Shown here one piece after another: positions 41,912-50,175 of a DNA stretch of 64,000 nt (the stretch's first letter is position 1; each line of letters begins with the position of its first letter). The notes below the pieces were generated by a model. The model was not told where the DNA came from. It did no database searches and was given only the letters and a program-made list of their open reading frames with translations. Location: positions 1,116,001 to 1,180,000 of the forward strand of contig NZ_CP109190.1 in the NCBI RefSeq assembly GCF_041438805.1, in the 5' to 3' direction. This DNA comes from Streptomyces sp. NBC_01707 (lineage in GTDB: Bacteria > Actinomycetota > Actinomycetes > Streptomycetales > Streptomycetaceae). The translations under genes were made by a program, and so were the position numbers.

Positions 41912-42435
41912 AATGCCGGCCCCGCCGCACCATCCCGGCCACGCTCACCGCGCTGGTACTGCTGGCAGCCTGCGTGCTGACCGCCGTCGTCGCCATTCAG
42001 CTGATCACCGGTCAGGGCGCGCTCGTCAGCTACCACTCCGTCGCTGACGCCCTGCACAGCACCCGCTGGAGCGACACCACCACCCTCATTGCGGGCGGCG
42101 CATTCGCCCTGCTCGGGCTACTCCTCCTGCTCGCGGCCCTCCTGCCGGGGAAACCGACCGTCCTGCCGCTGACCGGTGACCTGGACGCCGGCATCACCAG
42201 GCGTAGCCTGCTCCACGCCTTGCAGAACACGGCCTCGAGCGTCGACGGTGTCAGCAGAGCGAGGCTGAAACTGGGCCGCCGAAGGATCGTCGCCCGCATC
42301 CGCACCGACCGGACCAACACCGCGGGGCTCGCCGATGCCGTGAGCGCCGCCCTGGATCGGCGCCTCGACCAACTCACCCCGCTCGTCCGGCCGGCCGTGA
42401 AGATCCGGCTCCGTGCCACCAGGAACGCACCATGA
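41908..42435 (+). CDS. DUF6286 family membrane protein
   Basis: 175 residues. Two N-terminal transmembrane helices (about 9-34 and 60-82: ATLTALVLLAACVLTAVVAI; LIAGGAFALLGLLLLLAALL) enclose a short extracytoplasmic loop; the cytoplasmic part (RRSLLHALQNTASSVDGVSR, ARLKLGRRRIVARIRTDRTN) has the AmaP-like alpha/beta domain. Coupled to both neighbours by ATGA overlaps. It probably works with the following AmaP as a membrane anchor for the Gls24 proteins. Confidence 0.85.
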   Translation: MKCRPRRTIPATLTALVLLAACVLTAVVAIQLITGQGALVSYHSVADALHSTRWSDTTTLIAGGAFALLGLLLLLAALLPGKPTVLPLTGDLDAGITRRSLLHALQNTASSVDGVSRARLKLGRRRIVARIRTDRTNTAGLADAVSAALDRRLDQLTPLVRPAVKIRLRATRNAP

Positions 42436-43004
42436 CCAGCCTCAACCGCCCAGCCCGTCTCAACCGCACACTGCTGGCCGCGCTCGGCGTCCTCCTGCTC
42501 GCCTCGAGCTCCTTCGCCGTGGCGGCTCACTTCGGCCACCTCACCTTCCTGGACTCGGACGCCACACTCGCTGCCACCACCGCCGAGCCGCCCACCTGGG
42601 CACTCTGGATTGCCGCCGCCACGGCCATCGTTCTGGGGCTGCTCATCCTGCGCTGGATGGCCGCACAGTTCACCCGGCGCCCCAGGACTCACACCTGGCG
42701 CATCGAGCAGAACCCCGAACAAGGCAGCACCGAACTGGCCGCGAACACTGCCACCGCCCCCTTCCTCGGGGAGGTCACGGCTTACCCCGGCGTGCACCAC
42801 GCCCACGCCACGCTCGCCGGAACCCGCCAAGACCCCATCCTCGCCATGGTGATCAGCACCGAGCGAGGCGCTGATCTCACCACCATCAACCATCACCTCG
42901 ACGCGCACGGGCTTCCCCGGCTCCGTCAAGCGCTCGACCTCGACACCCTCCCCTTCACCGTCGAGTACCGCCTCACCACCCACACCGGCGTCCGCGCACG
43001 CTGA
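42432..43004 (+). CDS. amaP: Alkaline shock response membrane anchor protein AmaP
   Basis: 190 residues: an N-terminal helix (TLLAALGVLLLASSSFAVAA), a second at about 54-76 (ALWIAAATAIVLGLLILRWM) and a cytoplasmic domain with GSTELAANTATAPFLGEVTA, HATLAGTRQDPILAMVIST and LRQALDLDTLPFTVEYRLT. This topology matches AmaP, the anchor that tethers Asp23 to the membrane in Staphylococcus. Last gene of the run; a change of strand follows. Confidence 0.88.
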   Translation: MTSLNRPARLNRTLLAALGVLLLASSSFAVAAHFGHLTFLDSDATLAATTAEPPTWALWIAAATAIVLGLLILRWMAAQFTRRPRTHTWRIEQNPEQGSTELAANTATAPFLGEVTAYPGVHHAHATLAGTRQDPILAMVISTERGADLTTINHHLDAHGLPRLRQALDLDTLPFTVEYRLTTHTGVRAR

Positions 43005-43164
43005 GGGCTCTCCCGTCGTCCCTGGCGGGCACACGGCGACAGCTACGGCACCTCGCCACGTTGTCGGGACGCCCGAATACGCCCAGTAACATCAGGCCCC
43101 TCCGCCTTGCGATGCACCGCATCCGACGCCGCGCGCCGATCCACCAGGGACTACGGGACAGCTC

Positions 43165-43455
43165 TTAAACGCCTTCGATGATGCGGAAGTCGCGCTCGAC
43201 GCCGTCGGACAGGGCGAGCAGCGCCTGCTGGTAGGCCTCACTCGCGTGAGCTGCGACGGCCTGTTCGAAGCTGTCGAACTCGATCAGGACGACGCGCTCG
43301 GCGACGCCGTCGTCATGGGCGACGACCCGCCCGCTGCGGGCGAGCAGCCGCCCGCCTCCGGCCGCGACGGCCGGACCGGCCAGCTTGTTGTAGGCAGCCA
43401 GCTTCTCGGGGTCGGAAATGGTGCGATAGGCGCTGACCCAGTAGCCCTTGGCCAT
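43165..43455 (-). CDS. DUF1330 family protein
   Basis: 96 residues, MAKGYWVSAYRTISDPEKLA, AGPAVAAGGGRLLARSGRVV, RVVLIEFDSFEQAVAAHASE, YQQALLALSDGVERDFRIIE. This is the ferredoxin-like dimeric alpha/beta-barrel of DUF1330, a monooxygenase-like fold without known activity. GGAGTTTCTC gives the ribosome binding site. It lies downstream of the MFS-TetR pair on the same strand, 100 bases away. Confidence 0.92.
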   Translation of the reverse strand: MAKGYWVSAYRTISDPEKLAAYNKLAGPAVAAGGGRLLARSGRVVAHDDGVAERVVLIEFDSFEQAVAAHASEAYQQALLALSDGVERDFRIIEGV

Positions 43456-43555
43456 GAGAAACTCCAGTGTTCGGGAAGGTGCACGTCTGACGTTCACTGC
43501 GGCAAGCGAGCGCACCCGGCGGAAGATCACCGGGGTGATTCAGGGAACGTACCGC

Positions 43556-44236
43556 TCAGCGACCCGTCGGAGCCTCGCCGCTGAGCAGGGGTTGCAGAAG
43601 CGGGATGTACAGGTCGGCGACTTCGTCGGGGGCGAGCCGGGTGAGCTGGTCGGCTTGGACGGTTGCGTACATCGCCCCGAGGCCGAGCAGCACGCCGATG
43701 GCCAGCTCCGCACGCAGCGCGGCGTCCGGCCCATGGAGTCGGGCGGCGAGGGCGTCGATGACCTGCGTGCGGAAGTTGGCCCGGGCCTGTCCGCCGAGTT
43801 CCAGGTGGTGACGGGAGAAGGCGATGCGCAGGATCGGGTCGCGGGTCTGGCCGCGCTGGGTGGCGAGCAGGTGCAGGACCATGTGCCGGGCGAGGCCGTC
43901 CAAAGGGGCGTCGAACAGGGCGGTGGCGTCGGCGTCGAAGGTGAACACCTGGTCGAACAGGTGCTCCTTGGATCCGTAGTACTTCATCACGAGCGCCGGG
44001 CTGACGCCCGCGTCTTCGGCGATGGCGGCGATGGTCGTGTCGGCGTAGGCATGGCGCGCGAACGCACGCCGGGCGGCGGCGAGGATCTCCGCGCGCCGCG
44101 CGTCGGCGTCACGCGGTCGTGCCGCCTGGTCCGGTGCCGGACCGGGCCTCGGCGACACCGGTGCCGGTGCCGGCGGGTTCCTGGACGTCGTTCGCGGGCG
44201 GCCGCTGCGGGCGGAGGCGGAGCTCGGGCCGGGCAT
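43556..44236 (-). CDS. TetR family regulator of adjacent exporter
   Basis: 226 residues. A 45-residue Pro/Ala/Ser-rich N-terminus precedes the HTH (RRAEILAAARRAFARHAYAD, TTIAAIAEDAGVSPALVMKY, YGSKEHLFDQVF). The C-terminal domain has HHLELGGQARANFRTQVIDA and ELAIGVLLGLGAMYATVQAD. AGGAGG nine bases before the ATG fixes the start, 128 bases inside the 3' end of the upstream MFS gene in another frame; a GTG at 44156-44158 would shorten the overlap. Probable repressor binding the double GGTGAA-N5-TTCACC site. Confidence 0.85.
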   Translation of the reverse strand: MPGPSSASARSGRPRTTSRNPPAPAPVSPRPGPAPDQAARPRDADARRAEILAAARRAFARHAYADTTIAAIAEDAGVSPALVMKYYGSKEHLFDQVFTFDADATALFDAPLDGLARHMVLHLLATQRGQTRDPILRIAFSRHHLELGGQARANFRTQVIDALAARLHGPDAALRAELAIGVLLGLGAMYATVQADQLTRLAPDEVADLYIPLLQPLLSGEAPTGR

Positions 44237-45695
44237 CGTGTTCAGCCTCCTGAAGGGGGGACGGCGCGGGTCGCGGCCGGCGCGGGATGAGGCGGGCGGC
44301 CGCACAGGCCAGCAACGCGACCGCCCCCGCCGCGGCGAAGGCCACGCGGTACCCGTCCAGGGTAGGCGCCGCCACGGCCACGCCCGACACGCCGGCGAAC
44401 ACGCGGGTGTGCTGCGCCAGCACGGTGGCGACCACCGCGCTGCACAGGGCCTGCCCGATGGTGCGCATGAGGACGTTGAGGCCGTTCGCCGCGGCGGTCT
44501 GCTCCAGCGGCACCGCCCGCATGATCAGCATGGGCAGCGCGGAGTAGGCGAGCGCCGTGCCGACCGACACCACGGCCGCTCCGGCGATGACCGCCCACAA
44601 CTGCCGACTGTCGGCGAAGCGCAGCCCATACCCGGCCGCGATGACCACCGTGCCCAGGGTCAGCGTGGCCTTGGCCCCACGGGCGGCGGACAGTCGGGCG
44701 GACAAGGAAGCGGACAGCACCATGATCACACCACTGGGCAGCAGGCACGCACCCGCCGCCACCACCGAGAGACCCAGACCGTACCCGGTGACGCGGGGCG
44801 TCTGGATCAGCTGCGCGGTGACGAGGGAGTTGGCGTAGAAGGCGAACCCGGCCAACAATGCGGCCACGTGCGGCAGCAGAACCGTCGGACGCATCGCGAG
44901 CCGCACGTCCACCAGCGGCCGCGACACCCGGCGCTGCTGGACGGTCCAGCCCGCCAGGATCAGCAGCGCCGCCCCCGACAGACCCAGAACCCGCCGACTG
45001 CCCCACCCCCACTCACCCGCCTTGGACAACGCCAGCAGCAGAAGCACCAGCCCCGCACTCAGCCCGCACGCCCCGACCAGGTCGAACCGCCCCGGCGACC
45101 GAACCGGCTTCTCCCGCAGCACCCACCACGCCAGCGCGAGCACCGCCGTCGAGAGCACCGTCATCGCCCAGAACATCGCATGCCAGTCCGCGAACTGCAC
45201 CAGCAGCGCGGCCAGTGGCAGACCGAGAGCAGCACCGACCCCCACCGTCGAACTCATCAGCGCAACCGACGAACCCGTCCGATGCGGCGGCAGCACGCCC
45301 CGCAGGAAACTGATCGACAGCGGCACCACCGCGGCCCCCACCCCCTGCAGCCCACGCCCCACCAAAAGCCAAGGGAGAGTGGAGGCGAACGAGCACACCA
45401 GCGACCCGACGGCGAGCGCACCGAGCGCGACCAACAACATCCGCCGCTTGCCGTACATGTCCCCGGCCCGCCCCAGCAACGGCGTCGCGACCGCCCCGGT
45501 CAGCAACGTGAGCGTGACCACCCACCCGACATCGACCGGCGCCGCGCCGGTCAGCCGAGGCAACTGCGGCAGCAGCGGCACGACGGCGGTCTGCACCAGC
45601 GTCGTGACGATGCCCCCTGCCGCCAGAACCGCCATGACGCGGCGATCGGCGGACGGGGATGGGGATGGGGATGGGGATGGCGAATCAGTGGGCAC
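44109..45695 (-). CDS. DHA2-type MFS multidrug exporter
   Basis: 528 residues. A Ser-Pro repeat N-terminus leads to about 14 hydrophobic helices: VGWVVTLTLLTGAVATPLLG then RAGDMYGKRRMLLVALGALA (motif A), GRGLQGVGAAVVPLSISFLR (motif B) and SSTVGVGAALGLPLAALLVQ (motif C), features of 14-helix drug:H+ antiporters. The hydrophilic C-terminal tail of about 60 residues overlaps the start of the TetR gene. AAGGGGG seven bases before GTG. The two operators lie directly upstream, so expression should be controlled by that TetR protein. Confidence 0.92.
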   Translation of the reverse strand: MPTDSPSPSPSPSPSADRRVMAVLAAGGIVTTLVQTAVVPLLPQLPRLTGAAPVDVGWVVTLTLLTGAVATPLLGRAGDMYGKRRMLLVALGALAVGSLVCSFASTLPWLLVGRGLQGVGAAVVPLSISFLRGVLPPHRTGSSVALMSSTVGVGAALGLPLAALLVQFADWHAMFWAMTVLSTAVLALAWWVLREKPVRSPGRFDLVGACGLSAGLVLLLLALSKAGEWGWGSRRVLGLSGAALLILAGWTVQQRRVSRPLVDVRLAMRPTVLLPHVAALLAGFAFYANSLVTAQLIQTPRVTGYGLGLSVVAAGACLLPSGVIMVLSASLSARLSAARGAKATLTLGTVVIAAGYGLRFADSRQLWAVIAGAAVVSVGTALAYSALPMLIMRAVPLEQTAAANGLNVLMRTIGQALCSAVVATVLAQHTRVFAGVSGVAVAAPTLDGYRVAFAAAGAVALLACAAARLIPRRPRPAPSPLQEAEHDARPELRLRPQRPPANDVQEPAGTGTGVAEARSGTGPGGTTA

Positions 45696-45712
45696 CGCGA
45701 AACCCCCTTGAA

Positions 45713-45752
45713 GGTGAATGGCGTTCACCACTGTAGGTGAACGCCATTCACC
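45713..45752. promoter_or_regulatory. Double operator of the MFS-TetR operon
   Basis: Two 17-bp palindromes of the form GGTGAA-N5-TTCACC (45713-45729 and 45736-45752) separated by 6 bases. Together they are also one 18-base-arm inverted repeat. The position directly upstream of the exporter's ribosome binding site suits repression by two TetR dimers. Confidence 0.85.
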
Positions 45753-45866
45753 TCGCAATGCGGTTGCGTGGACGCGGCCTGCCACGACGGCCTTATAGGG
45801 GCCTTGGTCGGAGAGGGGGCGCGGTTCGTCGTCCATCCCACGCCGTGATGAGTGCGGGGCTTCGTC

Positions 45867-46955
45867 TCATCCTCGGGTGCGCCGGACGCACTCCGCGACG
45901 ATGGCGTGGAGGCTACCGGTCCGCTGCATCAGGTCTCTCTGGACGCACGCGCCGTTTCCCGCACTGAGCAAGGCGCCCAGCCCGTCCTCTGCCGCCTTCA
46001 GGTCGCCGCTCTCCTCCAGGGCCCCGCGCACATGTGCCAGCAGTGCGCGAGCCACGGTTTCAGCGGGTTCGGGATGCATGGTGAGAGGGTGGAGTAGTCG
46101 GTCGTCCAACCCGGAACGGCTTGCCCGCCAGGCAGCCATGCGCAGGAGAGTCGTAGGGAATTCGGCAGGCGGCTCACCCGCTCGCCATTCACACGCCGCT
46201 GTCTCGACCAGACCACGAATCAGGGTGGCCAGCAGCACCGTGACCAGCGGATCGAGACACACGTCCGCGACTCTGACTTCGATGGTGGGGAAGTGGTGGG
46301 AGAGGCGCGCATCGAAGTAGATCATTCCGCTGTCGCGCAGCACTTCGGTGTCGAGCAGCGCCTGAATCTGCTCGTGATAGCGCTCCGCGGTGCCGAACAC
46401 GTCTACCGGGCCTGCCGACGGCCAGCGGCCCCACACCCTGCTCCGATAGCTGCTGTAGCCGCTGTCCTGGCCCTGCCAGAAGGGCGAGTTCGCGCTCAGG
46501 GCCAACAGCACCGACAACCAGGGCCGCACGCGGTCCAGCACGGCGACGCCCTCTTCGTCCGACTCCACCGACACGTGGACATGGCATCCGCATGTCAGCT
46601 GTTCCTGCGCGGTCAGTCCGAACTGCTGCTCCAACCACTGGTATCGCTCACCGGTTCCGACCGTCGGGCTGACGGGGAGCGGGGACGTGGCCAGCGCAAC
46701 CACGGCGGCCCCCGCATTGGCCGCATGACCGGCGGCCTCCACCCGCCGGCGGATGATCTCGTCCGCCAGCTCGTCCATGTCGGTCCGAGGCCGGGTGGCG
46801 AACTCGACTTGCTGGCGGTGCAGTTCGGACTCGAAAGCACACTCTCCTTCGGCATGTCGGTGCGCCATGGCCAGAACCGCTGTCGACAGTGCCTGTGGTT
46901 CACCGCTCTCCGCGTCGACCAGGAGGAGTTCCTCCTCGACACCCACACTCCGCAC
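45867..46955 (-). CDS. Glutamate-cysteine ligase family 2 (YbdK-type carboxylate-amine ligase)
   Basis: 362 residues. The N-terminus SVGVEEELLLVDAESGEPQA, the QEQLTCGCHVHVSVESDEEG segment (metal and substrate loop, HVHV) and the SSYRSRVWGRWPSAG and FPTIEVRVADVCLDPLVTVL strands define the family. It makes an amide bond from a carboxylate (usually glutamate) and an amine with ATP; some relatives make gamma-glutamylcysteine. AGGAGAGGGGG precedes a GTG; the frame continues upstream but with poor coding character. Actual substrate in this strain unknown. Confidence 0.88.
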   Translation of the reverse strand: MRSVGVEEELLLVDAESGEPQALSTAVLAMAHRHAEGECAFESELHRQQVEFATRPRTDMDELADEIIRRRVEAAGHAANAGAAVVALATSPLPVSPTVGTGERYQWLEQQFGLTAQEQLTCGCHVHVSVESDEEGVAVLDRVRPWLSVLLALSANSPFWQGQDSGYSSYRSRVWGRWPSAGPVDVFGTAERYHEQIQALLDTEVLRDSGMIYFDARLSHHFPTIEVRVADVCLDPLVTVLLATLIRGLVETAACEWRAGEPPAEFPTTLLRMAAWRASRSGLDDRLLHPLTMHPEPAETVARALLAHVRGALEESGDLKAAEDGLGALLSAGNGACVQRDLMQRTGSLHAIVAECVRRTRG

Positions 46956-47114
46956 AGCCGTGCCCCCTCTCCTCGGCTGGCTGACCGATCCCCCGCACGC
47001 GGAGTTGGTCATCGCGCCCGCTCGACCGAGCACGTCTGGGGGGCGCGGCACGGACGGCCGTGAACCGTGTGGAGACACCCACCCCGGTCACGCCGTCCTG
47101 TCGGACAGCTCCAG

Positions 47115-47387
47115 TCATCTCAGGATGCCTGCGATTGCGCCTGACGGCAGGTTCACGGGCCGGGCCACGAGCAGGGAGTCATCCTGAGGTCGGGCCCCCG
47201 GCAACTGATGACGGGCGGCCACCAGCGCACTGTCGATGTCGCCCGTGCCCGTGGCGACACACAGCGTGTATGCCACATCACCCATCCGCCGCCGGGCATC
47301 ACGAGCTCCGCTCTCGGCCTCCAGCACCATCAGGGTCTCGTACTGCTCGATCAGGTTCCGCAGTACGGCCGGGTGCGCCATCAACAT
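47115..47387 (-). CDS. DUF5133 family protein
   Basis: 90 residues beginning MLMAHPAVLRNLIEQYETLM, with the SGARDARRRMGDVAYTLCVA helix that is typical of the small Streptomyces DUF5133 proteins. All-helical apart from the tail, no catalytic residues visible. AAGGA six bases before the ATG. It lies 159 bases upstream of the ligase gene in the same direction, but is probably independent. Function unknown; relatives are often found near stress or antibiotic genes. Confidence 0.85.
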   Translation of the reverse strand: MLMAHPAVLRNLIEQYETLMVLEAESGARDARRRMGDVAYTLCVATGTGDIDSALVAARHQLPGARPQDDSLLVARPVNLPSGAIAGILR

Positions 47388-47510
47388 GAACGGTCCTTAC
47401 GCTCGACAACTCCGGACGGGCCCCTAGGCCTGACCGGCCGAGTACCCCCGGCTGCGGCGGCCACACTTCCGACTGTGCGACCGCGGCGACGGTACGGAGG
47501 AGGACGGGCC

Positions 47511-47792
47511 ATGTCGGACCGCGAAGTGACGACGGCTCACATGCGTCACCTGTGCTCACGGGTTGTGCCCTTGGCCTCTTCCCCTCTCGCCGCATTCGCC
47601 GTGCGGGCGACGACACTGCCCTCCCCCGCACTTCAGGTGCTCCCCGACCCGCAGTGGTGGGGGCGGAATCCGCAGTGGTGGGGCGGTGCCCGAGCATGGC
47701 CGGCCGCCCCAGGAGACGCCGGCGGCCGGCTCGCTCGGCCCGCCGGCCGCATCTCCGGTCTATGCATACGAGGCGTCGGCCACGATCAGTGA
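47511..47792 (+). CDS. Small hypothetical protein (doubtful)
   Basis: An ATG is preceded by an excellent ribosome binding site (GGAGGAGGACGGGCC). The product, 93 residues, begins MSDREVTTAHMRHLCSRVVP and has two near-repeats PQWWG, encoded by CCGCAGTGGTGGGG twice in a row at about 47650-47685. The C-terminal part is low complexity. It could be the start of a frameshifted gene. No family recognised. Confidence 0.35.
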   Translation: MSDREVTTAHMRHLCSRVVPLASSPLAAFAVRATTLPSPALQVLPDPQWWGRNPQWWGGARAWPAAPGDAGGRLARPAGRISGLCIRGVGHDQ

Positions 47793-48050
47793 GCCCTCTC
47801 CGGCGCCGACCTCCCCCGCTCCCTCGGATGTGCGCACTTCCGACGGGCGGAGCTGCCTGACAAAGCCCTCTCACGCGGCCGAACAATTGTTCGAAAATTG
47901 AGTCGCCTCTCGTGCGCCCACTCGGAGCTATGCGATATCGACCCGGTATGCCCACTTTCGTAATGAATGGGAGAATTTTCTGCAAGGGAGCTGCGGAGCG
48001 TTTCGCGTACGCAGACCGAATCCCACCCCCACAGGCAGGCAGGCCCACTC

Positions 48051-48440
48051 ATGGCCAACCATCCGAAGCCATCCCCGCCGCCACACGGCGAAGGTCCGAG
48101 CCGGCACAAAGGAACCCAGCAGCACGGCTGGGCGTCGGACGTGGACGAGACCCGCCAGCAGGACAACCCGAGCGCGCATCGCTCCTTCCACCTCGAGGAG
48201 CACGCACCCGGCCCGGGACCCGGCAGGAAGATCTCCAAAGAGGAAAGCCAGGACGTCGCCGGGGACACCGCGAAAAGCACCGGCCGCAGAGGCGAAGAGC
48301 GCGCCAAGGGCTCCGAAGAGGGCATGCACGACACGGGTCGCAGAGGCCGTTCACAGCGCCCCAGCGGCAGCAAGGACGCCTCGGCAACCACCGGGGTGGA
48401 TCCTCAGGATCCTCCGGACAAGAAGTCCAGGCAGGGCTGA
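48051..48440 (+). CDS. Small disordered hydrophilic hypothetical protein
   Basis: 129 residues, almost no hydrophobic segments: HPKPSPPPHGEGPSRHKGTQ, HLEEHAPGPGPGRKISKEES, MHDTGRRGRSQRPSGSKDAS, VDPQDPPDKKSRQ. It resembles widely conserved Streptomyces proteins with an EHxPGPGPGRK motif and a TGVDPQDP tail, of unknown function and probably intrinsically disordered. A degenerate AGGCAGG lies before the ATG. No operon link. Confidence 0.7.
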   Translation: MANHPKPSPPPHGEGPSRHKGTQQHGWASDVDETRQQDNPSAHRSFHLEEHAPGPGPGRKISKEESQDVAGDTAKSTGRRGEERAKGSEEGMHDTGRRGRSQRPSGSKDASATTGVDPQDPPDKKSRQG

Positions 48441-48554
48441 GCGCACTCGGTCGGATCATGCCGGGCTCGCGGTCGGAATCGGTGCTGTGAGCCTGCCGCC
48501 GACGGCCGGGCAGCCGAAGGAACTCGACGTCGATGCCCATGCGTGGGAGGAATC

Positions 48555-49007
48555 ATGGCCGTACGGCACCAGCTCATCCTCCGTAAGCCAGGTGTGGTGT
48601 GGTCCCTCCTCGAGGACGAAACGCGCTACGGCGACTGGGTCGTCGGCACGCACAAAACCGGCCCGGGGGAAGGCCGATGGCCCGAGCTCGGATCTTCGAT
48701 CCACTACACGGTGCGTCTCGGCCCCAAGGAGTTCGAGGGCCACACCACCGTCCGTCGCATCGATCGGCCGGGTGTGCTCGAACTCGAGGCGGACAACGGT
48801 CCGCTCGGCACCGCACGAATCGCGTTCGACATCCGGTCCTGGGGCGACAACACGCTCGTGATTGTCGACGAACACCCGTTGCGCGGGCCGGGAGGGATGT
48901 TCCACAACGCCGCGCTCGACGCCGTCCTGCAGATCCGGCACCGCACCATGCTCGGGCGGCTCGCCCGGGTCGTCGAGGACATGCCGCCCGACGCCGACCA
49001 CCCGTGA
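48555..49007 (+). CDS. SRPBCC family protein
   Basis: 150 residues: AVRHQLILRKPGVVWSLLED, RYGDWVVGTHKTGPGEGRWP, GSSIHYTVRLGPKEFEGHTT and a C-terminal helix LDAVLQIRHRTMLGRLARVV. This is the helix-grip fold (polyketide cyclase/START-like) that binds hydrophobic ligands. GGGAGGAATC supports the ATG. A lone gene; it may bind a lipid or metabolite, role unknown. Confidence 0.88.
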   Translation: MAVRHQLILRKPGVVWSLLEDETRYGDWVVGTHKTGPGEGRWPELGSSIHYTVRLGPKEFEGHTTVRRIDRPGVLELEADNGPLGTARIAFDIRSWGDNTLVIVDEHPLRGPGGMFHNAALDAVLQIRHRTMLGRLARVVEDMPPDADHP

Positions 49008-49161
49008 CGGACAGCCGACCGACCGCAGGACGGTACGGAACAACTGTCCGTCCGGGACGGCTCCGAACCGGTCGAAGAGCCCGCGTGTCGTCCGCTCTTC
49101 GGGCCGTTCGGGGCCTCGGCCGCGTGTCGGCGGATGCCCGGTGAACCCGCATCTTGAGGGT

Positions 49162-49947
49162 TCAGCCGTCGAACCGGGGTGACGTGACGGTGAACAGTCC
49201 ACCGTCCGGATCACGCAGCGTGACCCAGCGGTCGGTCTCGGATTGCTCCACGGGAGAGACGCTGCTTCCTCCGAGGACGGTGGCCGTCCGACTCGCGGCC
49301 TCGATGTCGGACACCCGGAAATGGACGTGCCAGCGCGGTCGCACCTGCGGGTCGGGAGCGGCCTCCATGGCCCCGCCGCTGAGCCGTGCCACCGTGTCCT
49401 CGCCGTGACGGAGTACGACGTGATCGTCTTCGTAGGCGACTTGGCAGCAGCCCGGCCGCTCGCAGCCCCAGTCGAGGACCTCGCCGTAGAAGATGGCGGC
49501 ATCGAAGGCATCTCTGGTACGCAGTTCGAGCCAAGCGGGGGCCCCTTTGCGACCCACCCCCCAGTCCGGGATGACCTCTCCCTCCCAGATCCCGAAGACT
49601 GCGCCATCGCGGTCCGCGGCCAGTGCCGCCCGGCCGGTGCCGAACGACAGGGGGCCGACGGCCAGAGTGGCGCAGCGTTCGCGGATCCGTGCTGTGGTCA
49701 CGTCGGCGTCGTCGACGGCGAAATAAGGTGTCCACGCCACGGCCACAGCAAGATCCCGTGCGAGTGCGCCAATGCCGGCGACCGGAATCCCCTCGTGAAG
49801 ACCGACGGAGAAGGCGTCCCCGAGCCGAGCGGGGCGGAACGTCCAGTCGAGGACAGAACCGTAGAACTGCTGGGCCGCTTCGAGATCACGGGTCATGAGG
49901 CTGACCCAGCACGGAGCGCCGAACATCGCGTGGCTTGAAGTTGACAT
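49162..49947 (-). CDS. Two-domain VOC family protein
   Basis: 261 residues, two vicinal-oxygen-chelate modules: FGAPCWVSLMTRDLEAAQQF, YGSVLDWTFRPARLGDAFSV and, in the second half, GAPAWLELRTRDAFDAAIFY, YGEVLDWGCERPG with WHVHFRVSDIEAASRTA and the ending WVTLRDPDGGLFTV. Streptomyces has many such two-module proteins near stress or antibiotic genes; they may bind drugs or degrade aromatics. AGGAG nine bases before the chosen ATG; an ATG three codons earlier is too near. Confidence 0.9.
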   Translation of the reverse strand: MSTSSHAMFGAPCWVSLMTRDLEAAQQFYGSVLDWTFRPARLGDAFSVGLHEGIPVAGIGALARDLAVAVAWTPYFAVDDADVTTARIRERCATLAVGPLSFGTGRAALAADRDGAVFGIWEGEVIPDWGVGRKGAPAWLELRTRDAFDAAIFYGEVLDWGCERPGCCQVAYEDDHVVLRHGEDTVARLSGGAMEAAPDPQVRPRWHVHFRVSDIEAASRTATVLGGSSVSPVEQSETDRWVTLRDPDGGLFTVTSPRFDG

Positions 49948-50092
49948 GCCTGCCATCTCCTCCGCCGTGACGTACCACCGGCATGTCCCACAGTAACGCC
50001 GGGGAGGTCGAGCCACTGGCGCTCGGCGCCGTACCGGCCGGGACACGAGGGCTTGGCCCTACCGTCAGTCCCCCGGCGTGCCGCGCCGGTGT

Positions 50093-50117
50093 GCGTGTTG
50101 AAGAGCTCCGGGGGTAC
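50093..50117 (+). promoter_or_regulatory. Possible SigB-type promoter of hemerythrin gene
   Basis: GCGT-N15-GGGTAC fits the Streptomyces stress sigma consensus GNNT-N14-16-GGGTAC/T and lies about 60 bases upstream of the hemerythrin start. Such short motifs occur by chance, so this is tentative. Confidence 0.35.
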
Positions 50118-50175
50118 GCGTGTGGAACGGTGAGCTGCCTTCAGCTCACGCCATACAAGCGAAGGGATCGCTCTT

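Noticed and set aside
45660..45690. GGGGAT hexamer repeats as a possible contingency locus
   Set aside because: They encode the Ser-Pro repeat at the exporter N-terminus and, being six-base units, cannot change the frame.
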